The notes under the pieces: generated by a model | Told to the model about the DNA's origin: nothing | Databases searched by the model: none | What the model saw: the letters and a program-made list of their open reading frames with translations, nothing else | Position numbers and translations under genes: made by a program | NCBI GenBank assembly: GCA_016271365.2 | Contig: CM057453.1 | Span: 1,093,102,001-1,093,166,000, forward strand | Direction of reading: 5' to 3' | DNA from: Neoceratodus forsteri | Lineage: Eukaryota; Chordata; Ceratodontiformes; Ceratodontidae | Length of the DNA stretch: 64,000 nucleotides | In this document: positions 53,481 to 64,000 of the stretch, in pieces | How positions within the stretch are numbered: position 1 is the first letter of the stretch | Layout: every line of letters begins with the position of its first letter

Positions 53481-55677
53481 TTTAAAAAAATTTTCCCCTT
53501 CTGTTAAAAAATCACTGCTGCTCTGCTGTTACACCTGACTGTAACTTTCAGTAATATGAGTCTTCAGTGGGAAACAGTTTTTCTTTTTTTTTATAATAAA
53601 AATTTTTATTAGGCATATGGGTTCTTCACATACATTCACATTATTAATGCACATATAAATGAATCTGCACATTTCTATAAATGTTATAAACATTTGAAGT
53701 ACATTTACATATACAGAACAAATACATGCTTTAGTATAAGTGGTACTCGGGTGTCGGGAAACACTTACCCTCTTACTAGCTATATGAGATTTCATGGTAC
53801 AAAGTCATGGTATACATTTAATTGAAATAGGGTCCATTTTCTCCATTTATTATCAAAGGCCTCTATCTCTTAACCTGGCTGTCATCCTTTCCAGTCTATA
53901 AATTTCTCTAACCAATTCCAACCAAGCCTCCTTTGTGAGAGTGCTATCTGTGCCCCAAAGTCTGGTGATAACTTGTTTTGCTGCCAAGATCAACAAAGTA
54001 ATCTGTAGGTATGTTGGCCTGTCCACCTTTATTCCATACGGGATTGTGGCAGTTAATATATAACCAGGTGTGAGCAAGTCTGGGATTTGTATATAGCTAC
54101 AAGTTCTTATATTATAGTTTGCCAGTAAGAGCCTAGCAGGCTGCACTCCCATAATATTTGGGCTTGATCTGCCTGGGTGGCCTAACATCGCCTCCAGCAT
54201 CTACCCTTGGGTTCTCCCGCAAACCTAGCCACCACTACTGGTGTGCGGAAGTACCGGTACCTTAAATTCCAAGCATATTCCTTCCAATAAGGAGATCCAG
54301 ATGCCTTTAACATTACAGCAGAGGTGGCCTGCCAGTTTGTCTCCGAGATATCTGTTCTCAGCTCCTTAGACCACCTAGCCCGAATTGCTTCTGTGGTGTC
54401 ACCCGGTCCCTCCCATAGGGCCTCATATGTACTGATGCTGCAGTGTTCCATTGTAACTTCCCACATATGGAAAAGGAGCAATTTTATAATTAATGAGGAG
54501 CTCTCGGCTAGTGCTGCCAGTGCCTCCTCCGAGGGTTGGAGATACGATTTAATTGTAGATATTTATGAAATAGGCTAGTGGGTAACTTATATTGTGACTG
54601 CAGTTGTGCGAACGACTGTATGCCACTAGGTCCTGTTAATTGGTGGATCTATTTAATATTATATCTCCTCCAGATAGATTTGTCCATTGTATTCGGGGGG
54701 GGGGGGATAACTAGTGGAAGCCAGGGACCTAAGAAATAGTGACTCCACCAGAGCAGGTTTTTTATGGAGTAAGTGTAGCCATTGCTTAAAAACCTCAGCA
54801 GTACATTGTGGGAATTTTGAAAGGGGTAGGCATCCAGGTGGGTGGCCAAAGAGACAGTCCGTAAGATCTGAAATATCATTCCAGAGCACCTCAAAATGTT
54901 TCCAAGGCATATCATAGTTTGGATTATGCCAGGAGAGTAATACTTTTATCTGAGAGGCTCTTGCATATTCCTGAAGGTTAGGTAAATTTAAACCTCCCCT
55001 TTCCTTAGGCAATTGCAAGAGAGTGTACTGGATCCTAGGTGGTTTTCTTTTCCATATAAAGTGGGAGATAAGCTGATTCCAGGATTGAAAATAAACCTGG
55101 GTTGGCATTAAGGGCAGCGTTTGCAGGAAGAATAAAATACACGGAAAAATATTGTGTTTAATGGTTTCTATTCAAGCCAAGAAACTTAAGGGGATATGTG
55201 GCCATTTAGCTAAATCATCTGTTATATTTTGTGTTAGTGGTTCATAATTTGCAATATCTGCATGTATTAGGTTTTTAGTTAGTCGGATTCCCAGGTATCG
55301 CATTGACTGTTTATGCCACTTAAAGGGATAACTTCATTTTAGGGAGGACAGAGATGTGCAGTCGCAAGACACCACTTCTGTTTTTTGTTGGTTAATTTTA
55401 TATCCTGACACCTCTCCAAAACTATCTAAGAGCTCCCGTACCTTAGGGATGGAGGTTTCTGGGGAGGTCAAGGAAAGAAGGATGTCATCAGCAAATAGTG
55501 AAATTTTGTACATTCTACCTCCCATTGGAATACCCTCAGTTTCTGGATGTGCTCTAATTGCCTGGGCCAGGGGTTCCAGATATAAAGCAAATAATAGGGG
55601 TGAAAGGGGGCAGCCTGATGGGTGCCTCTTTGCAATGGAAAAGGGTCAGAGAGGGAGCAGTCTAATTTGAGATATAG

Positions 55678-55990
55678 ATCAAAAACAAAACCGCTCCAAT
55701 GGAAAAGTGTGTGCAAGATATAAAATAATCAAAGAAATAAAACACATATCCACTCCACACCACACGACACTGAATGAAACAGCAGCTTTAAATTATAATG
55801 GTGTAGTATGTATTTAAGGGTCCACTTCGGAGGGTAGTGTTAGCCTCCTGATGACGCATATGTTGCGAAACCAGTAGAGGTTTAGTAGGGCTGATGCTGT
55901 TGTTGGCGTTTGGCGCTCTTTTTAATATATTACAATAAAGCTGCTGTTTCGTTCAGTGTCGTGTGGTGCAGATATTTGTTTTATTTCTTT
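55678..55990. mobile_element. ~310-bp foldback insert with hammerhead-like motif, possibly Penelope-type
   Basis: L1 sequence TAATTTGAGATAT is duplicated at 55664-55676 and 55989-56001, giving a ~13-bp TSD. Inside, 55733-55790 (AAAGAAATAAAACACATATCC, CCACACCACACGACACTGAA, GAAACAGCAGCTTTA) is inverted at 55936-55991. Between the arms lies a hammerhead-like sequence. Penelope-like elements are known to carry hammerhead motifs and to make TSDs of this size, which is the basis of the tentative class; no GIY-YIG or RT is present. Confidence 0.6.
55840..55884 (+). ncRNA. Hammerhead-ribozyme-like motif (type I topology)
   Basis: In order on +: stem I 5' strand TTAGCCTC (55840-55847), core CTGATGA (55848-55854), stem II GCA/TGC closing a TATGT loop (55856-55866), core GAAA (55867-55870), a minimal stem III AC..GT with 2-base loop (55870-55875), cleavage nucleotide A (55876), then stem I 3' strand GAGGTTTA (55877-55884), which pairs with the first strand at 7 of 8 positions including one G-U. 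All invariant core bases are present. The weak point is C at 55855, opposite C55866, where a G-C pair is normally required at the base of stem II. Confidence 0.55.
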
Positions 55991-58499
55991 AATTTGAGAT
56001 ATGCCTTGGGGGTTTTATATACTGTATATTCTGTAGTTGTTGTATGACTATGACATATTTTGGGACTCCAAATCAAGACAGGGTAGCCCACAGATAGGGC
56101 CAAGCAACCTGCAAAGGCCTTTTCGGCATCTAGTCCCAGTAGTACCAGAGGGATTGATCTTTTAGCTGCGTATTCTTTGAGAAGGTAGGTTCGACGTACT
56201 GCATCGTGCACTTGACGGCTTTTAACAAAGCCTACCTGATCAGGGTTTATTAACAGGGGGAGGATATTCTCAAATCGTTGAGACAAGATCAACACATAAA
56301 TTTTGTAATCAAAATTTAACATTGAAATCGGCCTATATGAGGCAGGACACTTTGGGTCCTTGTCCGGTTTAGGGATGGCAGATATTACTGCATATTGCCA
56401 GGAGGGATCTCGGTCTGAATTTCGTGTGTGGCTTTTAGGAGGGGTGGCATTAGGTCTTCTTGAAATGATTTATAAAACTCTAATGGATATCCATCCGGTC
56501 CCGGGGCTTTCTGTGTTTTAGCCCTCCGTAATACTGCTTCTACTTCATCTAATGTTATTGGGGCTTTTAAAGTTTCTATATGAGAAGCAGTCATTTTTGG
56601 GAGTTGTATTTCATTTAAAAAATTCTCTGTCTTCTGGTTCTGGTCTACAGGGTCTGGCCTGGTATAGGCTTCTATAATACTCAGCCATGAGTTGCCTAAT
56701 TGCTGTGGGATGAGTTTCCAGTTTCCCAGATTTGGGATCTTGCATGGCTGTACCACATGCTCTAGCCTTGTGCATTCTAAGTTTACAAGCTAGGTTCCTT
56801 GCTGCTTTAGGGCCTCCCTCATGGGCATTCAGCTTTAAATAAAAAAGCTGTTCTATTTTTTGGTCCATGAGTTTTTGTTTTGTGAGCCGTATCTGTAACC
56901 TTGCCATTTTGTCCCCTTGAATATATCAGGCTTGTAAGTCCTTTAATTCCTCTTGAAGTTGGGTCATCTGCTTCTCCCTCTCTCTGCGTTTTTGGAGGTA
57001 TAGGCAATTATCTCCCCCCAACGCACCGTCTTGAGGGTATCCCACAGAATTCCCGCAGACACATCCATGCTGTCATTTTCCTTAAGAATGCGTGGGATTC
57101 CCTCTTTAATCAACTGACAGAACTCCCGGTCCCTGAGGTGCATCAAGTTGAGACGCTAAAACGAGTTTTTTTGCCCACCCCCCAGATTAAATTTAGTTTA
57201 TACTGGGGCATGATCTGACAGTAATGTCACCCCATGCCACACATCTTGAAGTGTTTTGAGATGTTCTGCTGTGGTGAATACATAATCAAGCTGCGATGCC
57301 ACTCCGGAGCCAGGCGTCATAGAAGTATAGGCTCTCTGCAAGGGGAAGTAGTGATACCACACATCAACCAGCCCCAGGGCTGAGATTGTGCCCTTCAAGT
57401 ATTTTTGAAGAAGGTTAGTTCTGTGGGGAAGATAAACTGAGGCATCCTTTGCCAGATTGAAAGTTACATTCAGGTCTCCGCCCATCAGAAGTTGCCCTTG
57501 AAGAACCCCAGTAGGTGTGTAAAAAATTGCTGTGCGACTCCCTTTGTTGCCCTGGGGGGAAACAGACCGAAGCCAAAGTTACTGGGCAGGCATAAAGTTT
57601 GCCCGTGGCAATGGCATAGCACCCCTCTAGGTCTGTTATCTCCTGTTGCAAGTCGAATGGCACTCCTCTTTTGATTAAGATAGCTGCCCCTCTCCTCCTA
57701 CCAGAACTATGAGAGGATGCTATAACCGTTGGGAACTCCCACTTAGTAAATTTTTTATGCTCAGGCTCAGACAAGTGGGTTTCCTGTAAAAAAAAAAAAA
57801 TTTCCTCGGGGTTATCTCTTTTTAGAAATTGCAATAAACGAGATCGCTTGACAGGACTGTGTATCCCATTAATATTGAGGGATAAGACTAAGGATGATCT
57901 ATCCACTGTATAGATTGGTGCTATCTTTATGAATGCCCGTTTTCTTCCTTCTCAGTTTCCCCATCTTTCCTACATTACTACCTTGCCTTCTTTCCACTCC
58001 CCACTGCCATTCTGTATTGGTCACTATTGGTTGCTGTAGTAACTGTATAACCTTGATTTCCCATGCATCGGAACCCCAAATGCCTACATTTGGTCATGTC
58101 ACTATAATCTTAAGTAACAAATTACACCCATAAGACAGGGTGAATAAACGTGAAACTTCTAATAACATCCAGATTCCAATGATTAGCATAAAATAACATA
58201 TAGTACCCTCTAGTGGTAACTGGGTGGAACTTCCCATCCCATTTTGAAAAGGATCATGTAAGGTAAACAGCCAAATGCATGAGGGTGATCTCCCTATACC
58301 AAAACAGATATACTGTACAGGGAATCTCATTGGGTTTTGCAAAATGTCTGGTGTTATACAATACAAACACAACATTGAACTATTTACATTGTGCAAAGGC
58401 ACATATAATAGTGACTCCCAAGGTAGGGAGGGATCTCTACACCCTCCTATACGGGGAAGAATGTTGTTTCCCTGTAGGGGTAGCTCACAAGTCCAGCGT

Positions 58500-59690
58500 G
58501 GGCCTCCAGTGCCATGAAAAGTCAAGAGCATCAAGACACTAGTGAGCAGCACACACAGCCTTATGGAGAAGGAGCTGAAGAAACTCAGGCAATCGTCGTC
58601 CTCTCCGGAGGGCCAACATAAAAAGAAGGAGGACAAGGAGAGACATCGGGACCAGGAAGGGTCCCCAGCCATCCCACCGACGACCGCTTTGGTGGCTACC
58701 AAATGGCCATCGGCTCCCCTGTCCAGCCCGGGCCCGACGGGAGCCTCCTGGGATCAGGAGGCGCCCACCTCCTCTATGGCCTTAAAGATTTCAAGGCCTA
58801 GTGGTACATGTGGGACCAGTAAGTAGAGTTCTGGCTCTGCTGGTTCTCGCACGGCTGTGGCTGCTAAGTCATCCGCTGGCTCGTCCAATGGACGCCCAGC
58901 CCCGGATCCTCCATCGGGCCCTGACAACAGGCCTAACAGAGAGATGATGGCCCAGCTGACACTGGATACACAGCTGACGAAGGAGACTACTCTGATCTCT
59001 CCCTTACTGCCGACAGAGACGGTACGTCCGGCTACCCCCGCGGGGGATGTGGAGGCAAGAGATCGTCCGCCATCAGGGGTTTCGTCACCCCCTCTGCTGG
59101 AGCCTCAGTCGCCAGAGCCATCGTCAGACCAGACGATTGTCCCTCCGACTCCCTCAGGCTTCTCAGTCCCTCAAGGCCCTCCATCTGGCCCAACACCAGA
59201 ACCATCGGACCCACTTTTCCACCTCTTCCATCGGAGCCCTTCTGCACCCCCATGGGACGCGGTATGGACCTGACGATCCCTCCATCAGGGCCAATGAGGG
59301 CCCTTCAGCCCCTCTGTCAGGACCACCTGGAAACCCTTTCGGGCAGCCAACACCGGGCTATCCTCCTCAATACCCAACGCCAGGATACCCCATGCCACAG
59401 TATCCAGCGTCAGGCGTTCAAGTGCCGGGCTACCCTTTGTCAGACTTCAACTACCCCCAATGTGGGTACTCCAGCTATGGGTTTAATAATCCCCCATCCC
59501 AGCCAGAAGTGGACCTTCAAGTGGTCCTTAAATCCTGGTGGGTGGAAGCAAAGATACAGCTCACATCGGAGCTGGAGAAGCACAGCCACTGACGATGCCG
59601 ACTCCAAGGCCACCTTCGCCAGATCCTTCCCTACCGTATGGCCCCAAGGGCCCGACACAAGGCAGATGACCGGAACCAGCCAGCCTTGAT
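58500..59690 (+). pseudogene. Low-complexity P/S/Y-rich gag-like fragment, unassigned (possibly DIRS)
   Basis: Readable pieces: LMEKELKKLRQSSSSPEGQH (58560-58620), KKKEDKERHRDQEG, then P/S/T-rich sequence (58857-59273), a repetitive PGYPPQYPTPGYPMPQYP tract (59345-59405) and LKSWWVEAKIQLTSELEKH (59525-59585). The last resembles in style LKDLFSYWWETIQTD of the DIRS-B gag (about 14430), so it may be the 5' part of another DIRS-type gag, without ITR or RT nearby. 57961-58500 shows nothing recognisable. Confidence 0.4.
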
Positions 59691-59877
59691 CAGGCCAGGA
59701 ACCCCTCAATTTTTGAATCATATCAGTGGTTCAAAAATCCTCTGTGTGCTTCAGCTCAGCTGAATCTGCACAGGATCCAGCCAGCCTTGATCAGGCTAGG
59801 AACCCTCAATTTCTGAACCATAACAGTAGTTCAGAAATCCTCTTTGTGCTACAGCTTAGCTGAATCTGCACGTACTA
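59676..59877 (+). repeat. Tandem duplication, ~101-bp unit, two copies
   Basis: CCAGCCAGCCTTGATCAGG starts at 59676 and again at 59777; each copy contains GGAACC..CTCAATTT.TGAA, AGTRGTTCARAAATCCTCT and AGCTGAATCTGCAC. Lies just upstream of the L2-like LINE and may be its 5' UTR or a promoter monomer. Confidence 0.85.
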
Positions 59878-60664
59878 GCACTGACTTTGAAAAAGTTGCC
59901 AGTGAAAGCTGTTCTCCAAGTGGCCCACACTATCTCCTGCTGATCACATCTCTAGCTACTGTATTCTCTCTGTCTCTGTAGTTGAATTTTTGTGCCAGAG
60001 TTTAATAATCTATTTAATCCTTACGGTCATTTAAGTACTGAATTGATTTTAGAAGTGAATTTGAGCTTTGACTGTGTAAATCCTTTTCCTGTTCTCTGTC
60101 CTTGCACATCTTTGTCTCGCCCGACCACCCCCTAAGTGCCTGCTGTGCTTCTGTCCCTACCCACTTCTTTTGTCCTCTTTGTTCTGATGCTATAAGCCTT
60201 CCCCTTTCTGCCTTTAAAAAAGCCTGTTTTCTACCTTTTTTTTTTGCGCAGCATGACTGAAGTAAGAGGATCTTTTATTGTTAACTATACGCCTCCCCTT
60301 AATCGCTCTTCACTGCCCATATTCCTTTGGCAATATGGTGCTTGCAGGATCTCACCATGCAAGCTGCTGCTGCTCTAATGTAGGATGCACTCTCCTTCTA
60401 CTCTTTGTAACCTCTTTCGGTGCCGTTGGCCCTTGGTACCAAAATGGACCACTGCCACCTCTACAAGAATCATATTTTGGAAACTATGGGCTGTCATCCG
60501 CGTCCACGACAACTGCCTCGCTTGGATACAGCTGTACTCTACCTGCATACTCCAACAAACCCTGGGTCGCCATGTCCACCCCCAGCTTCAGCATATTAAT
60601 GATTATTTCCCCCCACAAAACTACCACCGGTGGCCGCCCATGTCTCTCATAGCAAGTTTAGGCA

Positions 60665-61465
60665 GTGGAAGATACGGACCACCCTATGACCAGAAAGGTT
60701 ATTTTCATGCTACTGCTCCTATCTGGAAATATTCATGCCAACCCAGGCCCACCATCTTCGTCAGGCACTGGAGGATGCAGGATCAAAGGCCTAAGAATAG
60801 CTGCATTGAATATCTGCAGCATAACTTCCAAATTCAAACAGCTCCAGGCATGGATGACCCACCATGCCTCTGACATTTTCTGCCTGATGGGGACCTGGCT
60901 GTCAAGCAAGATTAAAGATAATGAAGTAGCAATTCCTGGGTACCATGCCTTCAGGATAGACAGGAAGGGCAAGAAATGTGGAGGTTGCCTCATCTATGCC
61001 AGGGGATCCCTGCAATGCTCCATCCTTCCTGTTACCGTAGTGGCAGAGGATTATGAACTATTAACAGTAAAAGCACAGGTTGGGCAGCATGGCAAGACTC
61101 TAATCACTGCCATGGTCTTCCGATCCCCCAAAAAAGCCAGAGAAGGCCTCCCTAAAAATCTGGATGCAATTGCCACTCTCCCTAAGGGCACAGAACTCAT
61201 TATCGCAGGTGACTTTAACATTAACTGGGTTGGCAAGGAATCAACCCCCTTCAGGGATGTAGTCGCTACTTCCAACCTAACCCAACTTGTCCCCTGCCCC
61301 ACCAGGCAGAACTGCAAGACAGGCAGTGACACCCTCCTTGATTGGCTGCTCTCAAGTTCACCATCCCGGATCTCTGCGCTCAGGGTTCTGCCAGACAGCT
61401 TAAGTGACCACTCCCCAGTCACATTCCTGGGGTCCAAAAAATTTAGTAAACCCCACCCATCCTAA
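60665..61465 (+). pseudogene. L2-like ORF2, N-terminal endonuclease part
   Basis: Open for 266 codons from ATG 60665. Residues 15-29 are hydrophobic then SGNIHANPGP, a 2A-like motif. The endonuclease follows: LRIAALNICSI, FCLMGTWLS (the usual ETWL Glu is Gly here), IPGYHAFRIDR, GGCLIYARGS, ELIIAGDFNINW, TLLDWLLSSSPS and LSDHSPVTF. Loss of the catalytic Glu in the ETWL box argues it is inactive. A TAA ends the frame at 61463-61465; RT continues in a different frame from 61531. Confidence 0.8.
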
Positions 61466-61530
61466 TTGAAAGCAGGGTCCTGAGGAAGGGCAGACTTGAG
61501 TCCCTCACCCCAGCCCTCTCCCTGCACGAC

Positions 61531-63560
61531 TTGTCCCCTGTTGACCTGGCACCCAATCTCAACCAGGCCCTTAGCTACTTTATTGATGGATTCAACAGCA
61601 TCTGTGATCTCTTTGCCCCACTGAGGAAAAAGAAAATCTGGAGGAATGAAAATGGCTGGATTATGGGGGATCTCCTTGCCCAGATAAAAGAAAGGGACAG
61701 CCTTTGGGAAAAAGCCAGGTCCACCTATAGCAAACATGATTACCAGTGCTACAGAGCTGCAAGAAACCACTGCACTAACCTTATCCGACAAGCAAAAGCC
61801 AACTTCCATAAGGAACAGCTTAGCAATTCCTGGGGTGACAGTAAGAGGTTCTGGGAGAGCATCAAAAACGTCCTTGGGAAGGATGATAAAAGGCACCCTC
61901 ATCTGCTCAACATCAACAGCTCCCCCATAACTGGCCCACTGCTTATAGTGGATTCATTCAACACGGTCTTCACTGACTTGACCTCGGTATTACCCCCCGA
62001 CTACCTGCTCCCTGCTGCTGATCAACCCAACTACAAGCCACTCAAGAACACACATCCAGATTTCTGCTTCAAGAGGATGACGGTGAAGGAGGCTCTAAAA
62101 CATGTAAAAAAAAAAAAAGGGCTAGGCAAGACCAGAATGGGCAGTGATGGGGTGGACATGAAACTTCTATCCTCACACTTGATGTTCTCATCGTGCCAAT
62201 AACAGAGCTATTTAATAAGTCACTGGCTCTTGCTAAATTCCCAGAGATCTGGACGCAGACCCTTGTGACTCCTGTGCATAAAAACGCTCCCCTATCCAAG
62301 GCATTGGAAAAGATAGTGGCGCACAACTCACTGAATATCTCAATAAATACCAACTATTATGCCCTAACCAGCGTGGCTTCAGACAGAACCATAGTACCAC
62401 CACTGCTCTGTTGGGAGTATATGGACTACGCGCACAAGGCACTGGATGAAGGCAGATTGGTGAGGTCAGTGTTCATTGACCTCACCAAAGCCTTCAACAC
62501 TGTTAACCATTCCCTTCTACTGGCACAGCTGCAGAACCTGGGTGTGGCAGCCAATACCACATGCTGGTTCCAGGACTACCTGACTCATAGAAGCCAGCGT
62601 GTCAAAGTTGGGCAAATAGTGTCTAGCTCCAGAAAAGTATCATTAGGAGTCCCCCAGGGATCAGTACTGGGACCCCTACTTTTCAGCCTTTTTTTAAACA
62701 ATCTTCCTAAAGCATGTGATACTAAACTTATCCTATATGCCGACAATGCAGTACTTCTCAACAGCAACACAACCCATGATGCCCGCCAATCCGAACTACA
62801 GAGCTCTTTCAACAAACTAGAGGACTGGTTCTGCAGGCATAAACTTCTACTAAATTATAAAAAGACCAAGGCCATGCTTATATCCAGTCCCTGGCACAAA
62901 AAGAGGCTCCTCTCCCTTGTCAACTCCAACACAGTCAGCGAACCGTTGGAACAAGTGCACTTGTTCAAGTACCTGGGGGTCACCCTAGATGTCACCCTCA
63001 CCATCACCCCACACATTGACTTAGTGGTTAAAGCGGTAAACACCAAGTTGGGTGTCCTCTGTAGGCACAGGAACTATCTCACCCCTGAGGCCCTCTGCCT
63101 CTCAGTCTTCAGCTCCATCCTATCAACCACTGATTATGGCCTGGTGGTCTATGGAGCGGAAACAGATATGGCACTAAAGAGGGTTCATATTGCTCTCAAG
63201 TAAAGCCTGCAGGCTCACCCTGGCTGCGAATTGTGATACGCACGCTTGCTCTCTATATGAACGGACAAATTGGCTGCCCCTAAAGAACAGAATCAAGTTC
63301 CAAACCTGCTTCCTGGGTAAGAAGGTGTTATTGAGCACCCCCCCCGTGTATCCAACATCCTCTCGCTGATTGCTACTCTGTATGACACCAGATGTAGGAT
63401 GAGGGGACCCTATCAACACCTTTCCATCATACTGCACTTGGACAACACACCTTCACCTATAATGGCCCCCCAGTGGCTTAATGAAATCCCTGTGCCCATT
63501 CAAACCTCCAAATGCCTATCACACTTCAAAACTGTACTAAGGCAACACCTTAAATCAATC
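61531..63560 (+). pseudogene. L2-like ORF2, reverse transcriptase part, frameshifted
   Basis: 61531-62202: connector and RT N-terminus (LAPLRKKKIWRNENGWI, KQANFHKEQL-like, DGVDMKLLSSHL). Frame changes at about 62190 into 62193-63203. HKNAPLSKALEKIVAHN shows an internal deletion where the NYRPISxLP block normally sits. RT motifs: FIDLTKAFNTVNHSLLL (62478-62525), GVPQGSVLGPLLFSLFLNNLP (62646-62708) and ILYADNAVLL (62729-62758). The active site is YADN (AAT at 62744-62746) instead of YADD, so the second catalytic Asp is lost. A further frame change at 63200 leads into the C-terminal WLPLKNRIKF region. Confidence 0.83.
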
Positions 63561-64000
63561 ACAGAGTGTGACTGCCTCTGCAGGCTAGTCCCTTCCCCCT
63601 CCTTAGCCTCCCTAGTTGCTCATATAGCAACCCTGCTGCACCCCACTCCTTTGTACAGCTAGTGTCTGCTCTTCATAGTACCCACTCTTCCCCTCCTTTG
63701 GTACTCTTCCCCCTCCATTAACCTACACCTTGGCCCCTGAATTGACACTAAGCATCCACTCTGTCCCCCCCCCTTTGGTCCCTCCTGCCTCCTCCCACCT
63801 CTTCTGACATGCCTAGGGCCAACCCCACCCCATGTGGCTTTCAGCATGCCAACCCTGCTGTTCCTCCTGAGTACCGCCCTTCATCATAACTCCATCCCCG
63901 CACCACTTCCCTCCCCATTTCCCCTGTATGACCATTTAGTCAAGCACTTTTCCCCTCTGGTGCCACCTTCCCCTTTCCTGCCTCCTCCCTGGCACCCCAG

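Larger units (their letters stand above)
53853..57906 (-). pseudogene. L1 ORF2p (endonuclease, RT, C-terminal Cys region), broken
   Basis: Reading leftward: LNINGIHSPVKRSRLLQFLKR and FLQETHLSEPE (endonuclease, 57890-57770), GGDLNVTFN (57482-57455), SQLDYVFTT and LLSDHAPV (57290-57200), then QKAPGPDGYPLEFYKSFQEDL (about 56515-56450), NPDQVGFVKSRQVHDAVR (56245-56195), LGLDAEKAFAG (56140-56110), FADDILLSLTSP (55500-55465), GEVSGYKINQQKTEVV (55420-55375), LSHFIWKRKPPRI (about 55065-55025) and LERMTARLRDRG at the end. The order and motifs are those of vertebrate L1 (L1/Tx1 superfamily). Frameshifts near 57550, 56380 and 55700 among others. Confidence 0.85.
53575..57960 (-). mobile_element. L1 LINE (ORF2 region), reverse orientation
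   Basis: 3' end at a T-rich tract 53578-53600 with AATAAAAA-type sequence. ORF2 runs from 57906 to about 53853 with endonuclease, RT and C-terminal region. No L1 ORF1 is recognised to the right, so it is 5'-truncated or its ORF1 is lost (57961-58500 is unassigned). A ~310-bp element is inserted at 55678-55990. Confidence 0.83.
60240..64000 (+). mobile_element. L2-like LINE, nearly complete, running off the window
   Basis: A leader with short ORFs (60278-60652) precedes an NPGP-bearing endonuclease start, then RT, then a C/T-rich 3' region to the window edge. C-terminal peptides ERTNWLPLKNRIKFQTC (about 63258-63308), APQWLNEIPVP and CLSHFKTVLRQHLKS (63512-63560) are L2/CR1-superfamily hallmarks. 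It differs clearly from the four CR1 copies in this window. The 3' end is not reached. Confidence 0.82.

Noticed and set aside
1..64000. Intact, potentially active retrotransposon
   Set aside because: Every DIRS, LINE and hAT copy carries stops, frameshifts or truncations; DIRS-D is closest, but gag, RT and YR frames are all broken.

Overview
This window looks like the repeat-dense intergenic DNA of a large vertebrate genome, with almost no host coding sequence. Nearly every recognisable protein fragment belongs to a retrotransposon: DIRS-type tyrosine-recombinase (YR) elements, CR1, L2-like, L1 and Tx1-like LINEs, tRNA-derived SINEs, one hAT element, one solo LTR and a possible Penelope-type fragment. 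This mix, dominated by DIRS and CR1, fits an amphibian best; a caecilian is my guess, but the sequence alone does not prove it.

Layout. (1) 1-5157: DIRS-A, + strand, its gag split by an 834-bp solo LTR. (2) 5158-15866: DIRS-B, - strand, abutting DIRS-A tail to tail, carrying a CR1 (7265-8999), a hAT element with 8-bp target-site duplications (9355-11811) and a SINE (12739-13311). (3) 15867-19667: an L2-like LINE 3' end with a ~115-bp minisatellite, then a tRNA-derived SINE. (4) 19668-42356: DIRS-C, - strand, cut exactly in gag by the most unusual object here: a giant palindromic transposon (23749-40365) flanked by TTAA. After subtracting later insertions it is a ~3.1-kb foldback element with two ~1.4-1.6-kb arms, each ending centrally in a ~43-bp minisatellite. 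Into its arms went a CR1, an L1 that carries ORF1 but no ORF2 (itself hit by a CR1), and a tRNA-SINE that was hit by a Tx1-like LINE that was hit by another CR1, giving a five-level nest. (5) 43453-49356: DIRS-D, + strand, the best preserved copy, with both inverted terminal repeats (ITRs) and a textbook internal complementary region. (6) 49357-53480: a 74-bp minisatellite, SINEs, a palindrome and a candidate spliced exon (51896-52110). (7) 53575-57960: an L1 on the - strand carrying a ~310-bp insertion with a hammerhead-ribozyme-like motif. (8) 58500-59690: a P/S/Y-rich gag-like fragment. (9) 60240-64000: an L2-like LINE with a 2A-like NPGP motif.

How the parts work together. In each DIRS element gag, RT/RNase H/methyltransferase-like and YR regions lie in that order, and ITRs plus the internal complementary region allow a circular intermediate that the YR integrates. 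All copies here carry stops or frameshifts. Removing nested insertions gives about 5.8-5.9 kb for B, C and D alike, which supports the boundaries chosen. Identities and counts quoted are by eye.
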